Below are positions 23,140 through 35,248 of a stretch of 64,000 nt of DNA, piece by piece. Within the stretch, counting starts at the first letter, position 1; every line of letters starts with the position of its first letter. Below the pieces are notes generated by a model. That model was not told where the DNA came from. It searched no databases and worked only from the letters and a program-made list of their open reading frames with translations. The DNA is taken from assembly GCA_029215795.1 (NCBI GenBank), contig JARDYH010000002.1:47414001-47478000 (forward strand), read 5' to 3'. Source of the stretch: Anniella stebbinsi. Taxonomy: Eukaryota; Chordata; Lepidosauria; Squamata; Anniellidae. The translations under genes and the position numbers were made by a program.

Positions 23140-23220
23140 TCAGCCAATACTAGTCTAACTGAAGTTCCATTCATTTCAAATGGATTTACTCTAAGTAGGA
23201 CTAAAACTGGATACAACCCA
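23140..23220. repeat. Ancient short palindromic repeat (AGTAAGTCC family)
   Basis: GAAGTTCCATTCATTTCAAA is followed by its near-complement TGGATTTACTCTAAGTAGGA, with an end like that of 262-335 (GATACAACCC against GAATGCAACCCC). Confidence 0.5.
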
Positions 23221-23499
23221 GAAAGTTAGTCATTGTTGAGATCTGTGCTGACTTTTTAAAATTTTCCAAAGTCAGGTTATGGATTTTTGAACTACAAAGC
23301 AATAAACACCTTGGATCCTGAATATTCCTATCTTTTGGGATTATTCTGAAGAGGAAATGAAAAGGGTGCAAACAAAAACATCCTCTTGACTATGCTCTCT
23401 GTGCACCAATCCCAGCCCGCAAAACAAAGGCATGTGGAAAACATTTTAGATGGCTGCGTCACAGTCACAATGCCTGCCCTTTGAAGATTTGCTAGGGAT

Positions 23500-23625
23500 A
23501 GAGAACATCTAAGCCTTCAGGTGTTGTTGGACCTTGAATCCCATCATACCTCACCATTGGCTATGCTAGCTAGGGCTGATAGGATTTGCCGTCTGCCAAC
23601 ATCCGGAGGGCCACATGTTCCCCAC
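23500..23625. mobile_element. Palindromic MITE (CTCCCAT / ATGGGAG family)
   Basis: GGTGTTGTTGGACCTTGAAT pairs with a diverged right half ending CATCCGGAGGGCCACATG. The CCATTGGCTATGCTAGCTAG middle equals that of 21860-21995. Older than that copy. Confidence 0.65.
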
Positions 23626-24062
23626 CCTTGTACTAAAACCTAAACATCCTCCAGCATGATAAAACAGCATGCACACATAAATGCTACATCATTCATTAGC
23701 TAGCCCTGGTTCTCATGAACAGCTGATAAAGTGGTAAAATCTGTTTCTGGGCTATACCATTTCAGACTCTGGGGAGGGAGCTCCAAGTTGAATACTCCTC
23801 TATACAAACCCAGACACCCACACCTACCTTCACATAGAAATGTTGACGTGAAAGGGATGGATTCTATCCCTGACTGTTTTCTCTTTATTGAGAAATTCAT
23901 TATTATTTTTTTAGTGTTTGACCATGTGAGCCCCACCTGCAGTCTGAAGAGATATACTTCCCAGGAACAGGTTGCGCACCTCATCTTTTGTTTGTGAGAA
24001 CTAGCCCTACCACATCAGGTGGTGACCTGCATGTGTGAAAAACCATCAAAAATCAAACTGAG
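23626..24062. other. Unrecognised flank of the L1 insertion
   Basis: No gene recognised. It ends in AAAAATCAAACTGAG (24048-24062), the left target duplication of the L1. Confidence 0.5.
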
Positions 24063-24493
24063 GGGGAGTGGCCTCGCGAGAATGGAGTGAGGCTGTGAGT
24101 CTTCCGCTCTCTTACCGAAGCGATGGAATAAACATAAAATCCCTATCTTGGAGATGTCGGATTGTTAATTAAAGACTTGATATATGGTTATGGAATGTTG
24201 CAGCATCGACTGAGTGAAAGAGAAAGTGTTGCTGACCGGAACTCTTGGCAGGCGGTCAGAAGCTGGTAAATAAGACTTTTAATATTTTGGATAAGGAGCT
24301 AAGACAGGCTGATAAAATTGCTGTGGGGGGAGGCTGAAGCAAATAACTGAAGCCGGAGGAAAAGAGGTGTCCAGAGCCCCCAGTTGAGTGAGTGTGAAGC
24401 CGAAGCGTATTTGGCTGATAAGAGCTTGAAAAGATTGGTGAGCGTGGCTGTTAAAGTCTATGTGGAGGGTCGCGGATTTATAATTGTAACCTA

Positions 24494-25486
24494 ATGAAAA
24501 AGAGGTTGGCAGGTGATAAATTGAGTGGCCCCAGCTGGGTTAGACAGCCAAAAAAGCACCCTTCAGATAAAAACTGGGATTATCTCACTAGGGTAATGGC
24601 CGACAAAGGGCAGGAGAAGGCAGCTTCGCCTTCTTCCGGAAGTGGGGCTTACAAAGCTAGAACCAAGCCAGGAGCAGTTTCTAAAACTACTAAAGAAAGT
24701 CAATCATGGTCACCAAGAGAACTAATGGATAGTTTTAAGATGATGTTAGATGAAGCTTTGAGGAAGAAGGATGAAAAGATAAGACACAACATTCTAGACT
24801 CGCAGATTGAAATTTTGACAGGCTTCCAAACTGTGGTGGAGAGAATGACAGAATTGGAGAAGGAGACTGAAAAGATTAAGGAAACCAGTAAGCAGCAGGG
24901 AGAGCAATTGCAAGAGATGGATTTGCGTTTGATAGCCCTGGAAGATCAAGATAGAAGAGTAAATATTCGAATTAGATCCTTTCATGAGCAACAGGGGGAG
25001 AATCCACAGATGTTGAGAGATATATTATTGGCTTGGATTAAGGAATTGGACTCCCAGGGACTGTGGGTGATGGAGGATATCGAGAGGATCCATAGAATGG
25101 GCTATAAAAAGAAGGGAATGCTCCCAAGGGATATAATTGTCAAATTTGCGAATTATTACAAGAAAGAAAAGTTAATGCAAGTAATTAGACATCTGGGCCA
25201 ACCAATTCTACAAGCAACACCAATTGAGGTTTATCAGGATTTGTGTCCTCAAACGATCCAGTGGCGGAAGAATGTGAGACTGTGTACAGTTACCCTGCGG
25301 AAGAAGGCGATAACATATAGCTGGGGGTATCCAGTTTTTTTGAGATTTATGTGGCAGGGGAAACAACACAGAATAACATCATGCAAGCAAGGGATGGAGC
25401 TTCTGGAGAAACTGGGTTTGGTCGACTATATGGAGGACAGGGGAACCAAGGGGGATGAAGGTGCTGCAGGTGGAAGTAGCCAATGA
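24494..25486 (+). CDS. L1 ORF1 protein (RNA-binding chaperone), intact
   Basis: A 330-codon frame starts at the first Met after the 5' UTR. Residues 1-90 are basic and Ser/Lys-rich and probably disordered. About 90-155 is a heptad-rich coiled coil (ERMTELEKETEKIKETSKQQ), which in this family makes the trimer. From about 155 the RRM-like domain starts (DRRVNIRIRSF), with IERIHRMG and PRDIIVKFANYYKKEKLMQ, and then the C-terminal domain follows. ORF1p binds L1 RNA in cytoplasmic particles and helps strand transfer. The length is normal for the family and there is no stop or frameshift. ORF2 starts 243 bases downstream. It is the only undamaged L1 frame in the window, which suggests a fairly young insertion. 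I see no sign of host co-option. Confidence 0.92.
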   Translation: MKKRLAGDKLSGPSWVRQPKKHPSDKNWDYLTRVMADKGQEKAASPSSGSGAYKARTKPGAVSKTTKESQSWSPRELMDSFKMMLDEALRKKDEKIRHNILDSQIEILTGFQTVVERMTELEKETEKIKETSKQQGEQLQEMDLRLIALEDQDRRVNIRIRSFHEQQGENPQMLRDILLAWIKELDSQGLWVMEDIERIHRMGYKKKGMLPRDIIVKFANYYKKEKLMQVIRHLGQPILQATPIEVYQDLCPQTIQWRKNVRLCTVTLRKKAITYSWGYPVFLRFMWQGKQHRITSCKQGMELLEKLGLVDYMEDRGTKGDEGAAGGSSQ

Positions 25487-25728
25487 AGAAATGAGGATGG
25501 AACAAGGATGAAGAAGAGTTTATAAGGGAGGGGAGCGCCAGCTGTTACTCCAGGTTTGTGGGGCTGCTTCTCCCCCCCCCCGAAGAGTTCTAAAATTATT
25601 TGGGGCCATTGCCCAGGAGGGTCTGGTGAGGAGGGGGGTGAAGTTTGGGGTAAGTGTGGGGGGGAGGGAAAGGGAGGGGGTATGTGTATCACAGGGGGAG
25701 ACCAATATAGAGCTAATTGTGTGGGAAG

Positions 25729-28700
25729 ATGGAAAATAAACTAAGGGTTGCAACTTTAAATGTTAAAGGGCTGGGAACTGTTATAAAAAGTAATAGAAGT
25801 ATTATTTTAAAAAGAAAATGCGTTATTTTTAGCAGGAAACTCATCAATCAAAGGAGGGTGTAAATGAGCTGAGGATGAGGGATGTGGGCATTTATGAGAA
25901 GGCATTTGGTACCTCTAAAGCGAGAGGAGTAGCGATAATAGTTTCAAAAAAATGTGGAATTAATATACAAAGAGTGAAGAAGGATGAATCGGGTAGATTT
26001 CTGATAATTTTTTGTATGGTGGGGGAGGAGGAATATATATTGATTAATGTATATGCTCCAAATGGGAAACAAATGGAATTTTTTGATGAAGTTTTTAATG
26101 CTGTGGGAGAAATGGGGAAAAGGAACATTGTGATGGCAGGTGATTTTAATATGGTATTAGATAAAGGAAAGGATAAGGATAATATATTAAGAGATATGAA
26201 AATAGGTGGGAAGACGGGTTTAAGTAAATTAATGGCTGAAAAAGAATTAATGGATGTTTGGAGGTTATTAAAAGGTGAAGAAAGAAAATATACTTTTTAC
26301 TCATCGAGGTTTAAGAGTTATTCTAGAATGGATTATATTTTTGTGTCAAAGAATATGATATCTAAAATTATAGAATGCGATATAGGGGTAATTAAAGTCA
26401 CTGACCACGCATTAATGACAACGGATATTAAAATGAAGAAGGATTATAGAGAAGCAAAGAGATGGAGAATGGATACAAGGATTTTATATAATAAAGCTAT
26501 AGTTGAAAAAATAATAAAAAATGCAGATGATATGGAAATTAATGAAATGGAGCAAAACTCTCAAGGAATAATATGGGACACAATGAAGGCTGTTATAAGA
26601 AGGATTTGTATTAGGGAAATGTGTACCCTAAAAAAACAACAGGAAGCACAAAATAAAAAGGTAGAAAAGGAGGTAAGATATTTACAGGAAAAATTAAGAG
26701 AGACAAAAGATAGGTGCCTATATGCCCAAATTCAAGCCAAGAAGAAGGAATTAGAGAAAGAAGAGTTAGAACAGGTTCAAAGGAATTTGTTATATTTGAA
26801 GAGGGATTTTTTTGAATACAGTAATAAAAATTCTAGGATGCTGGCCAGGTCCACTCAGTCAAAAAAGGCAAAGAATTGGATAGGGACAATTAAAGATAAG
26901 ACAGGTAAAAGTTATAATTTAATGAAGGATAAACGAAATATATTTCAGGAATTTTATAGAGAATTATATGCATCAGATGTGGATCTACAGGTTAATGTAT
27001 TGGAATATGTAGAGAGAAATTAGAAAATAAGATTACAGAGACAAGATAGGGATTACATGGAGGGTTTAGTTACAGAAAAAGAAATAGAAGGAATTATTGA
27101 TAAATTAAAAGGAGGGAAATCTCCGGGGATGGATGGTTTGGGGCCAGAATATTATAAGGTTTTTAGAGGAATATTAATACCAAAATTGAAAAAGTTATTT
27201 AATAGTATAATAGAAGGAGGAAATACCCCGCCATCGTGGGATCATTCCTTGATTATATTGATCCCAAAACCAGATAAGGATTTGACGGATCCAGCTTCTT
27301 ACAGACCAATATCGTTAATAAATCAAGATTCAAAAAATTTTACAGCAATAATGGCAAAAAGAATGAGTATTTTTATAAATAAATATATCAAAAAAGAACA
27401 ATGTGGATTTATTTCAGGAAGGCAAATGCCAACTTTAATTGGGAGAGTTTTAAATATAATTAATATTATTTTAAAAAGGAACTTAAAAGCAGGTTTGTTA
27501 GCATTAGATATATTCAAAGCCTTTGATTGTGTGGAATGGCCAGCACTTAAAATAATTATAAAAAAAAATGGGTTTGGAGATAAATTTATAGGAGTGATTG
27601 ATCAGTTGTATGCAAATAATAAAGCAAAAATAATAGTTAATGATGGGTTAACGCAACAGATTATCTTAGCCCGTGGCACTAGACAAGGATGCCCACTTTC
27701 ACCGATTTTATTTGCAATAGTGATAGAAATTTTGGTGAATGTTATAAGGGAGGATTCAAGATTAAAAGGGATAGGAGGGAAAGAAAAGGTTAAGATGAAC
27801 ATGTTTGCGGATGATACATTACTGACTTTAGAAGATCCTCTGGAGAGTGGGGAGGTGATTAAGAAGCATTTGAGAGAATTTGGGGTGATTACAGGCTTAC
27901 AAGTAAATTGGGGGAAGTCAGAAATGATGTTATTTAATTATAACAAGAAGGAAATGGAGGAGTGTAAATCTAAATTAGGTTTTAGGCTTAAAAATATAGT
28001 GCGTTATTTAGGAGTTAATATTGCAAAAGATTTAGATAGATTAGAAGAAATTAATTTTGCTAGCTTGAAAAAACAGGGGAAAAGTTAGAGGCATATAGAA
28101 AATTAAAGCATTCTTGGTTTGGTAGAATAGCGGATATTAAAATGAAAATATTACCCAAGATTATTTTTTTGTTTAGAATGTTACCAATTAAAATAACGGA
28201 AGTAGAGTTAAAGAGTTGGCAAAATATGATTAATGCTTATTGTAATGGAGATAAAAAAGCAAGGATTAATAAAGGATTATGGTATAAGAGACACAAAAGA
28301 AAGGAGGTATGGGACTTCCAAATATAAAGAAGTATTATATTGCTAATCAATTAAGATATGTTGTAAATAGTATAATAGGGGAGGATGATTTGGAATGGTT
28401 AGAGACGCAAACAGGGGAACAAGATTTTAAACTGCAAAATATTTTTTTTTGCTAAAATTCAAAGAAAGATCTGAGGAGACTGGACAACCCGTTGTTGAAA
28501 AATATTTTAGAGATCTGGGAGAAAGTTAAAGGGAAGTTAATACCAGGAGATTCTCCTCTTACCCCTGTGGTAGCAATGGGAAACTTCCCAAAGAATTTAA
28601 AAGCTGAGTTGGAAAGGAGTCTGAGGGATCAGAAAATTATTAAGTTAAGAGATTGGTTGAAAAGTATGACAAATAGGGAGCAAATTGGAGAGTTATTAAG

Positions 28701-29562
28701 AGGACAAAAGATAGCTTGGTTTAAATGTATACAATTGGAACAATGGACACAGAATTGGAAAAAGAAAAATAAGGAATGTAGAGATAATACAAGATTTGAA
28801 GAGTTAATTGAATCAAGAGGAAAGAAGGGGGGAATTAGAATTAAAAGAGGTTTGACCAGTGAAATATATAAAATTTTGATAGAGGATGATGAATACCAAG
28901 ACTCTCTCAAAATGATTTGGGAAGATGATTTAAAGGAACAAATTAATGAAAATAACTGGGGGAGGATATGAGATGCAAGAATGTTAAAGCTTTTGTCGAT
29001 TAGAATTAAGGAGAATTATTATAAAACTGTATGGAGATGGTATTTAACGGCGGTAAGATTTCATCAGATAGATAAAAAAGTGTCCAAGAATTGTTGGAGG
29101 GGATGTCAGGAGGTTGGAACATATTTTCATATGTGGTGGAGCTGTGAATATGTACAAAAATTTTGGAAAAGGGTTTTTAAAGAAATAAGTGAAATAATAG
29201 GAAATAAATTGGAAGTAAGCCCAAAGTTGGCTCTACTAGCAATATGGGATAAAGAAAATGAGAATATAAGCATGAGGGAATTGATAAACAACCTCCTGGC
29301 ACCTGTTAGAATAATGATAGCAAAGAACTGGAAAGGGCAAGGGAAATATACAATAGAAGAATGGTATAAAGAAACATGGGATATGGCACTTAATGATAAG
29401 CTAATGTGTAATTTGAAAGCAAAGAGGGGAATGTCCAGGAAGAATGATTTTGAAGATATATGGAGTCCTTTTTTTGGAATATGTGTTAAGATCAGGGAAG
29501 GGGCAAACACCTTCAAAAGATACTTTACAATTTTGGAAGGATGTATAATGGAATATATGTAG
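25729..29562 (+). pseudogene. L1 ORF2 (endonuclease, reverse transcriptase), broken
   Basis: The frame starts at ATG 25729 with LRVATLNVKGLG, the usual start of an APE-type endonuclease. QETHQ, NVYAPN, GDFNMVLD and a YIFVS...TDHAL region follow. The RT (27057-28088) shows IPKPDKDLTDPASYRPISLI, FISGRQ, LDIFKAFDCVEW, GTRQGCPLSP and FADD with its catalytic Asp pair. The C-terminal part (28981-29562) carries the Cys/His motif CWRGCQEVGTYFHMWWSC. Damage: a frameshift near 25830 inside the endonuclease, an in-frame TAG at 27021-27023, frameshifts near 28088 and between 28327 and 28492, and an in-frame TGA at 28969-28971. The full protein would be about 1,270 residues. Recognition is firm; the protein cannot be made whole from this copy. 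Confidence 0.93.
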
Positions 29563-29690
29563 GTCTCCTGGGGGGGAGGGAGCACGGGGGGGGGGTATGA
29601 GGGTTGTTAGTTTTGTATTGTATTTTATGTTATGTTATTTTGTTTTAAGTTGAAAATAAAAAATATTAAATTTTAAAAAATCAAACTGAG

Positions 29691-30785
29691 CTTTCATCGT
29701 GTTATGCAGATCACCTCACCTTTTCAGTGAAGTAAACACATGTGTGAATTAGCCTCAAATATCTCCTCTTTTGGCTGGTTTTGAGTGTCAATTATTGGGT
29801 CGCTACACAGAAGGAAAAGGGGTGTTAATTTGCGACTTTAATCTGGCTGCATTTTTATTCTGACTGTTTATATATTTTATTTTAAACAACTTGTTTTATC
29901 ATTTGATTTTATAGATGTTGTAACCTTTCCTGAACCCTTAGAGAAGGAAAGGGTAAAATATATGTCCAACATAAATAATATATCCGTCTTGTGTCTGTCC
30001 TGGCTACATGACATGATCATCAGCGTCTTCACACGATAGGCTGCTAAGAAGAAAGAGCCTTTTTTAATCACATATGGTCAAGCAGAACCCATTCAACACT
30101 CAGAAATGCACATCCTGATGACACCTCATATGTCTAAATATGCAATACATATAAATACCAGTTATAAGATGGTGGGTGATGTGGGCTTTCTTCACTCACT
30201 GTGAAGCTATTTCTAACGGATGATGATGATGATAATGATGATGGCTCTTCATTTTTGTAAGAATTCCCCAATTATAAGGTCTTTTTGTGTTATTTCCAGC
30301 AGATCCTAAAGCCCCACCCACCCCCAGCAATTATAAAAAGATCAGAACAACCTTGTGCTAGCCTGATCTATACGTATTTCTGTCCTGAGCTGTTTTCAGG
30401 CTCAGGAGCTGCAAGCCATATGGCACTGGTATATACCCAGTCCTGGTTTCCCTCTCAGCCTCATATGCATGTGAACCAATTTTCACATGCAGGACTCCTG
30501 TGCAGATGTTATGTCTGTACAAAGATGTATGAAGGGGGGACAGGTGGTGGGATTCTCACCATAGCCAACCTCTACACAATGTCATAGTTATGAAAGAAAA
30601 CCTCAACATCCATTGGCTCTGAACCCATGATTTGTACCCCCCCGTTTTTGCAGGGTATGGGCCACACATTTGGAGCCTACATACATTGAGGTATCCAAGT
30701 ATAAGAAATCACCTGATATGAAGGTCAGACATGGGGAATGGGCAGAGATAGAAGGTGCAATCTCAGGTGCTGCCCAGTTTGTACA
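29691..30785. other. Mostly unrecognised sequence
   Basis: Contains a short GATGATGAT run near 30218-30240 and otherwise no recognised gene or repeat. Confidence 0.4.
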
Positions 30786-30938
30786 TTAATTATGATGTTG
30801 TGATTTAACGCTTGTATCAATGTTTTATATAAATGTTTTAGCAATTATCATGTATTTCAATTGTGTTGTGATGTATATCACAATGAATTTCAATCTCCTT
30901 GTAAACTGCTTAGAAATATTTTAATATATGGTAAGTGG

Positions 30939-30977
<39 letters not shown>
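30786..30977 (+). mobile_element. L2-like LINE tail followed by (TAA)n
   Basis: TGTAAACTGCTTAGAAATAT and TATGGTAAGTGGTATATAAT are the usual end of L2-type 3' UTRs. They run into about eleven TAA units (30944-30977). The repeat then served as the border of the Dong-derived element that starts at 30978. Confidence 0.65.
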
Positions 30978-31412
30978 GGTAAGCCTGCAAGGGGTTACAC
31001 GGGCCCAGCATACCCACAGACCCTAGCCTACCACCATTAGTCAGGACTAATCACCCTGTTAGTGTGAAAAAATGGTTCCAAAAAGTAGGAAAAAAGCCTC
31101 AAACGGACAGTGTCAAGGCCAAGAACATGCATGAACCTAACAGTTGGTCAAAATGGAAAGGAACAGGCAATGAATAAGGAAAAGCACAACCATCCAAAGT
31201 CCTTCAGACATGTTTCGCCTGTTCCATAGGCAACCACCAAGGCAGGACACCCAAGGCAACGCTTAGCTTGCTCAGATGAAACTGTAACATTATGCGTAGT
31301 TACTATAAAAGCACACAACTCAAAACGTTAGCATACTGAATCTGTAAAACACAGCATGACTTGGCAAAGCCCATCATGTCCATCTAGAAAAACCACCACA
31401 AGTGAGAAAGAG

Positions 31413-31442
<30 letters not shown>
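30978..31442 (+). mobile_element. Dong-derived short non-autonomous element with (ATC)n tail
   Basis: The last 75 bases (31337-31411: CTGAATCTGTAAAACACAGC, GGCAAAGCCCATCATGTCCA, CTAGAAAAACC) match the 3' ends of the Dong copies at 34.7 and 36.7 kb. The first 360 bases match no part of those copies and encode nothing clear, so they may be Dong 5' UTR or an unrelated head. It is flanked by (TAA)n on the left and ends in (ATC)n (31412-31442). A short body with a LINE tail between trinucleotide repeats fits an internally deleted LINE or a SINE using the Dong machinery. Confidence 0.65.
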
Positions 31443-31443
<1 letters not shown>

Positions 31444-31529
31444 CACCATATGCACATGTCTATACACACAGGGTATCTTCACAGGGCTAAGAAGAAAGCA
31501 AATTGGAGCAATTACTCCCACCTGATAAC

Positions 31530-31625
31530 ACATCTCCCTCCAAGGAGCTTAAGACAGTATAAATGATTGGGATTTGAATCTGGGTCTCCCAGATCCCAAG
31601 TCCACATTCTCACCACTTCATCACC
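31530..31625 (-). mobile_element. tRNA-derived SINE fragment
   Basis: GGGATTTGAATCTGGGTCTC holds a B-box-like GATTTGAATC, followed by CCAAGTCCACATTCTCACCA, the reverse complement of a tRNA-like head. The stretch at 63345-63475 shows the same GGATTTGAACCTGGGTCTCC phrase. Confidence 0.55.
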
Positions 31626-31667
31626 TTTTTTTCTCTTCAGGTGCTTCCAACACCTCCAGTTTCAAAG

Positions 31668-31812
31668 CTGGAGACCTGGGCAGGACCTATACAATGGCTT
31701 TATAATGGTTTATAACAGTATTGACAACTGTTGGGACCCATGACACATTCCATATACCGTTCTCAAAACACTTTCAAAGTGTTATATCCTGCTTGGTGTA
31801 GATCTGGAACTG
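31668..31812. mobile_element. MITE of the GATCTACA family
   Basis: Inner phrases GGCTTTATAATGG, TTGACAACTGTTGGGACCCA and CCTGCTTGGTGTAGATCTGG match 48345-48478. The left end is diverged (GGCAGGACCTATACAATGG). Confidence 0.7.
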
Positions 31813-33778
31813 ATCACAGCAGGATTTCCAGTTTGCATGACAGACTGAAAGACCAAATATGAGGGTTGTTAAAGAAGTAGAAAAGCTTATCATCACGGTT
31901 ACTGTCTACCCAGATATTAACCCTTAAATTTCTCAGCTGCTTCTGTAGATTCACAAGCCAAAAAAAAAAATCTCTTAACTAGGAACTGAACAGTTCTTTG
32001 ATTGATATAGATGTCATTTAACTGAGTGAACCCAATCAGGAGAAACTAACTGCTTTACCCTGGCTTCTTGAACCATAGGCTACTGCCAAAATCTAAAGTG
32101 CTGTAGCAAACTTTATCCTTTTGCTGGAAGAAAAAACACACACTCACATATAAGATTCTCAGAAGAGAAATCTTGTTAATAGTGAGTTGAGTTTAGTAAC
32201 CAGATGTGATGATTGATAAGAAACATATGGCCCCATTTCAACTGTTACAATAGACATAATCCAACCAAAGTTAAATACATTTAAGTCTGATCAATTTCAA
32301 TGTGAGAGAGTTAAATTTGTTCTTAGCTCTGCCCTTAATATTAATTTGATGTAACTATGCATACATTGAGGTGGATTGTATCCTTTCTTAGCAAGGCTGA
32401 GCAACCGTTCTCTTTTGTCTACAATGACCATTTAGGGTCAAATCAGGACCCCTGCAATCTCGATGGGAATGGTAGCTGGGGGGGGGGGGGCTTTTAAGAT
32501 CTGCACCTATCCTAGAGTAAAAATGAAAAAGTAATAGACATAGAGTTATAATAATGTCTCTTTTGGTCCTTAAGCCACAATCCTATACACACTCACCTGG
32601 GAGTAAATCTTGTTGAACTCAATGGGGATTATGAGCTCCATCACACCAGCGATTTATCGCACACTCACCATGCCTGGTATGTGGTTTTTGCAGCACAGTA
32701 CTCACATTATGTCATCCCTGTCCTGCACTCATCTCGCCCCTTCCCCTTCCCTTTGTTGCATTTTATTTTGGTGCAGGGAAAGTCTGGATTATTTTCCTCT
32801 CTCACTTTTTCCTTTGTTGGGGGGCGTGTGCTAATGGAGTCTTGCTGATGAAAGGGGAGGGCGGGGCAGTTCTTCTCCTCCAGCATGTTGTCACGGAGTT
32901 GTGCTTAGGAAGTTGAATGGACTTTTTAGTGCTCCAACTACCCCATCATTGCCCACAGAAACTGAGCCCAGATGAAACCTTAAATCAGTAATCACTAGAT
33001 AACAAAGCCAGAGTGAAGGTGGAGGGAAGAGCCAATGCCCATCAGAGTACCACAACCAATGAACTGGAGGAAGGAGAAGGGGTGGGGTGGAGTGGAGTGG
33101 AGTGGAGTGGAAGTACAAACAAGTGAAAACCCACGTTAAAGGGGCTGTGTATGATGAAGCCCTTGACTTGCTTATGAAATGGAGGTAAAAGACACAGAGG
33201 CAAAGCAGAGAGAAAAAAATAGGTGTGATGGAGCTCTACTTCTGAGCAGAGTTGTATAGGGTTGCAATGTTAATTTCTGAATCAAACCTGCCACTGCTAC
33301 TCTTCTAGAATGAGACACTTTACATATGAGAACATAATACACCACACTGATCCAAAATAGTATCCGTGCTCAATGTTCCATGCCACCTAATAAAACACTT
33401 TGGATCAGCGTCGAAAACAAAACATAACAAATTTAAGTTAGCATAGTTTTAATTATTTCGGTATTTCTTCTTCCACTGTTGCTTTCCTGTTTATTCTAAC
33501 AAAGTAGCAGTTTTTTTGTCTGAAAGTCAATGAATTCCACTCTGCTGAATATGTATTTCAGAGATAACAAATGGATGTCTTTCTACAAGATTCACTGCCC
33601 ATAAAAGGCCTATTATTGAGTGAAATGGTTTCTAGCAAAATTGATCTATTTTGAGTATTTTTGTATATGAAATTGAATAATGTATAGAAGAACAGGCACT
33701 TGTGTGCATGCATTAAAAAAAAACAGGAAAAGCCAGGCAAAAAAAAAGAAAAGTTGATCCTGTTTTAACATGAGGAAT
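31813..33778. other. Mostly unrecognised sequence with small repeats
   Basis: Holds a G-run near 32477-32490, an AGTAAGTCC-type short palindrome at 32571-32632, and a pentanucleotide (GGAGT)n run at 33086-33110. No gene recognised. Confidence 0.45.
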
Positions 33779-34703
33779 CATAGTGAAAGCAGATAAAAAC
33801 TACACCCTACTCAACCTAGCACTACAAAACGAAGATCAAACACAACCACGTACACTCGCAGAGAAAAAAGAAAAATGGGCACAAAAAGCACTCCATGGGA
33901 AGCACTACAACATCATACAGAACCCACAAATAAACAAAGAACAATTGTACAAATGGCTCAGGAAGGGTGAGCTATTTCCAGAAACTGAAGGATTCCTAAT
34001 AGCTATAAAGGATCAAGTTATAGCCACCAAGAACTACCAAAAATACATCACAAAAGATAATAGTGTAACAACAGACCTATGCAGGAAATGCCATCAATTC
34101 CAAGAAACAATAGACCATAAAACAGGAGGATGTAAAATTCTGGAAGGAATGGACTATACAGACAGACACAATACAGCTGCAAAAATAATTCACCAGCAAA
34201 TGGCCATCAAATTCAACATTATCAAACAACCTCCACCATACTATACATACCCACCCAAAACTATCCTGGAAAATGTAGATCATAAAATATACTGGGACAA
34301 GACAATACCCTGCAACCAATCAGATATAACGTTCATAGACAAAAAAGAAAAAAAAACATAGCTCATCGACATAGCAATACCGAATGACAAAAAAGTTGTT
34401 GAAAAGGAAGAAGAAAAGAGAGACAAATATACACCACTGGCCATGGAAGTCAAAGAACCATGGCAACAGGAAAAGATCACAATTATGCCATTAGTCACCT
34501 CAGTCACTGGCATCACATCAAAAAAATATACAGAAAATCTCCAGAAACTGGGCCTACCAGAATACATCCACATCAACATCCAGAAAGCAGTCATAATTAA
34601 AACATGCTCAATCGTCAGGAAATTCCTGGATCAATAAAAGACAGCATGACTTGGGAAAGCCCATCATGTCCGTCTAGAAAAACTGCCTTGAGTGAGAAAG
34701 ATG

Positions 34704-34747
<44 letters not shown>
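33779..34747 (+). mobile_element. Dong/R4-type LINE 3' fragment with (TAA)n tail
   Basis: The frame 33783-34361 encodes WLRKGELFPETEGFLIAIKD, then the Cys/His motif CRKCHQFQETIDHKTGGC (CX2CX8HX4C) and YYTYPPKTILENVDHKIYWD. The endonuclease-like core follows with SDITFIDKK in place of the PDI of the other copies, then a stop at 34359-34361. The rest continues as IDIAIPNDKKVV..KRDKYTPLAMEVKEPW, and the end ...KTCSIVRKFLDQ stops at 34635. After the 3' UTR come about 15 TAA units (34703-34747). The Cys/His motif plus a PD..D-type nuclease is the mark of R2/R4-type LINEs, and the TAA tail fits Dong. It is 5'-truncated. It lacks the inserts seen in the other copies and so gives their empty sites. 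Confidence 0.85.
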
Positions 34748-34748
<1 letters not shown>

Positions 34749-35248
34749 TGCATCACTGAGGAACTGACAACAGACATGAAAATGGAATTCGGGATAGGAA
34801 AATGCAAGATGTTACATATAGAAAGAGGAAAATGGAAAGAAGAAGAAACAGCAGAACCACTAAATAATTAAGTATTAGATAACATGGAAGAAAATGAAAC
34901 ATACAAATACCAAGGATTCCAGCAAAACACAAAAATCAATCACTCCACAGTAAAAACTCAACTAAGAATGCAATATAAAAATCGCCAATCACAAATCCTA
35001 AAATCTAAACTCAACTCTAAAAACTTTTTCAAAGCCATCAACACATATACAATACCCATTCTCACATACTCATTCTGAATCATACACTGGTCACACAATG
35101 AACTCGAAGAAATAAACGGACTCAATCGCACCAAACTCACAAAACACTGCATGCTCCATCCCACCTCACGAATTGAAAGAATAACAATCAATGGGAAAGA
35201 AGGAGGAAGAGGTCTGCTAGACATTAACACAATGCATGCTAAACAGAT

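Larger units (their letters stand above)
24063..29675 (+). mobile_element. Near-full-length L1 (LINE-1) retrotransposon
   Basis: The 15-bp duplication AAAAATCAAACTGAG lies at 24048-24062 and 29676-29690. Between them are a 5' UTR of about 430 bases, ORF1, an inter-ORF gap with G-rich runs, ORF2 and a 3' UTR with G-rich runs (29570-29600) ending in an A-rich tail. At about 5.6 kb this is close to full length for a vertebrate L1. L1 copies itself by target-primed reverse transcription using the ORF2 endonuclease and RT, and the duplication is the usual footprint. ORF1 is open, while ORF2 has frameshifts and stops, so the copy is not autonomous. A 5'-truncated relative of the same subfamily lies at 52105-53002. 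Confidence 0.93.
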
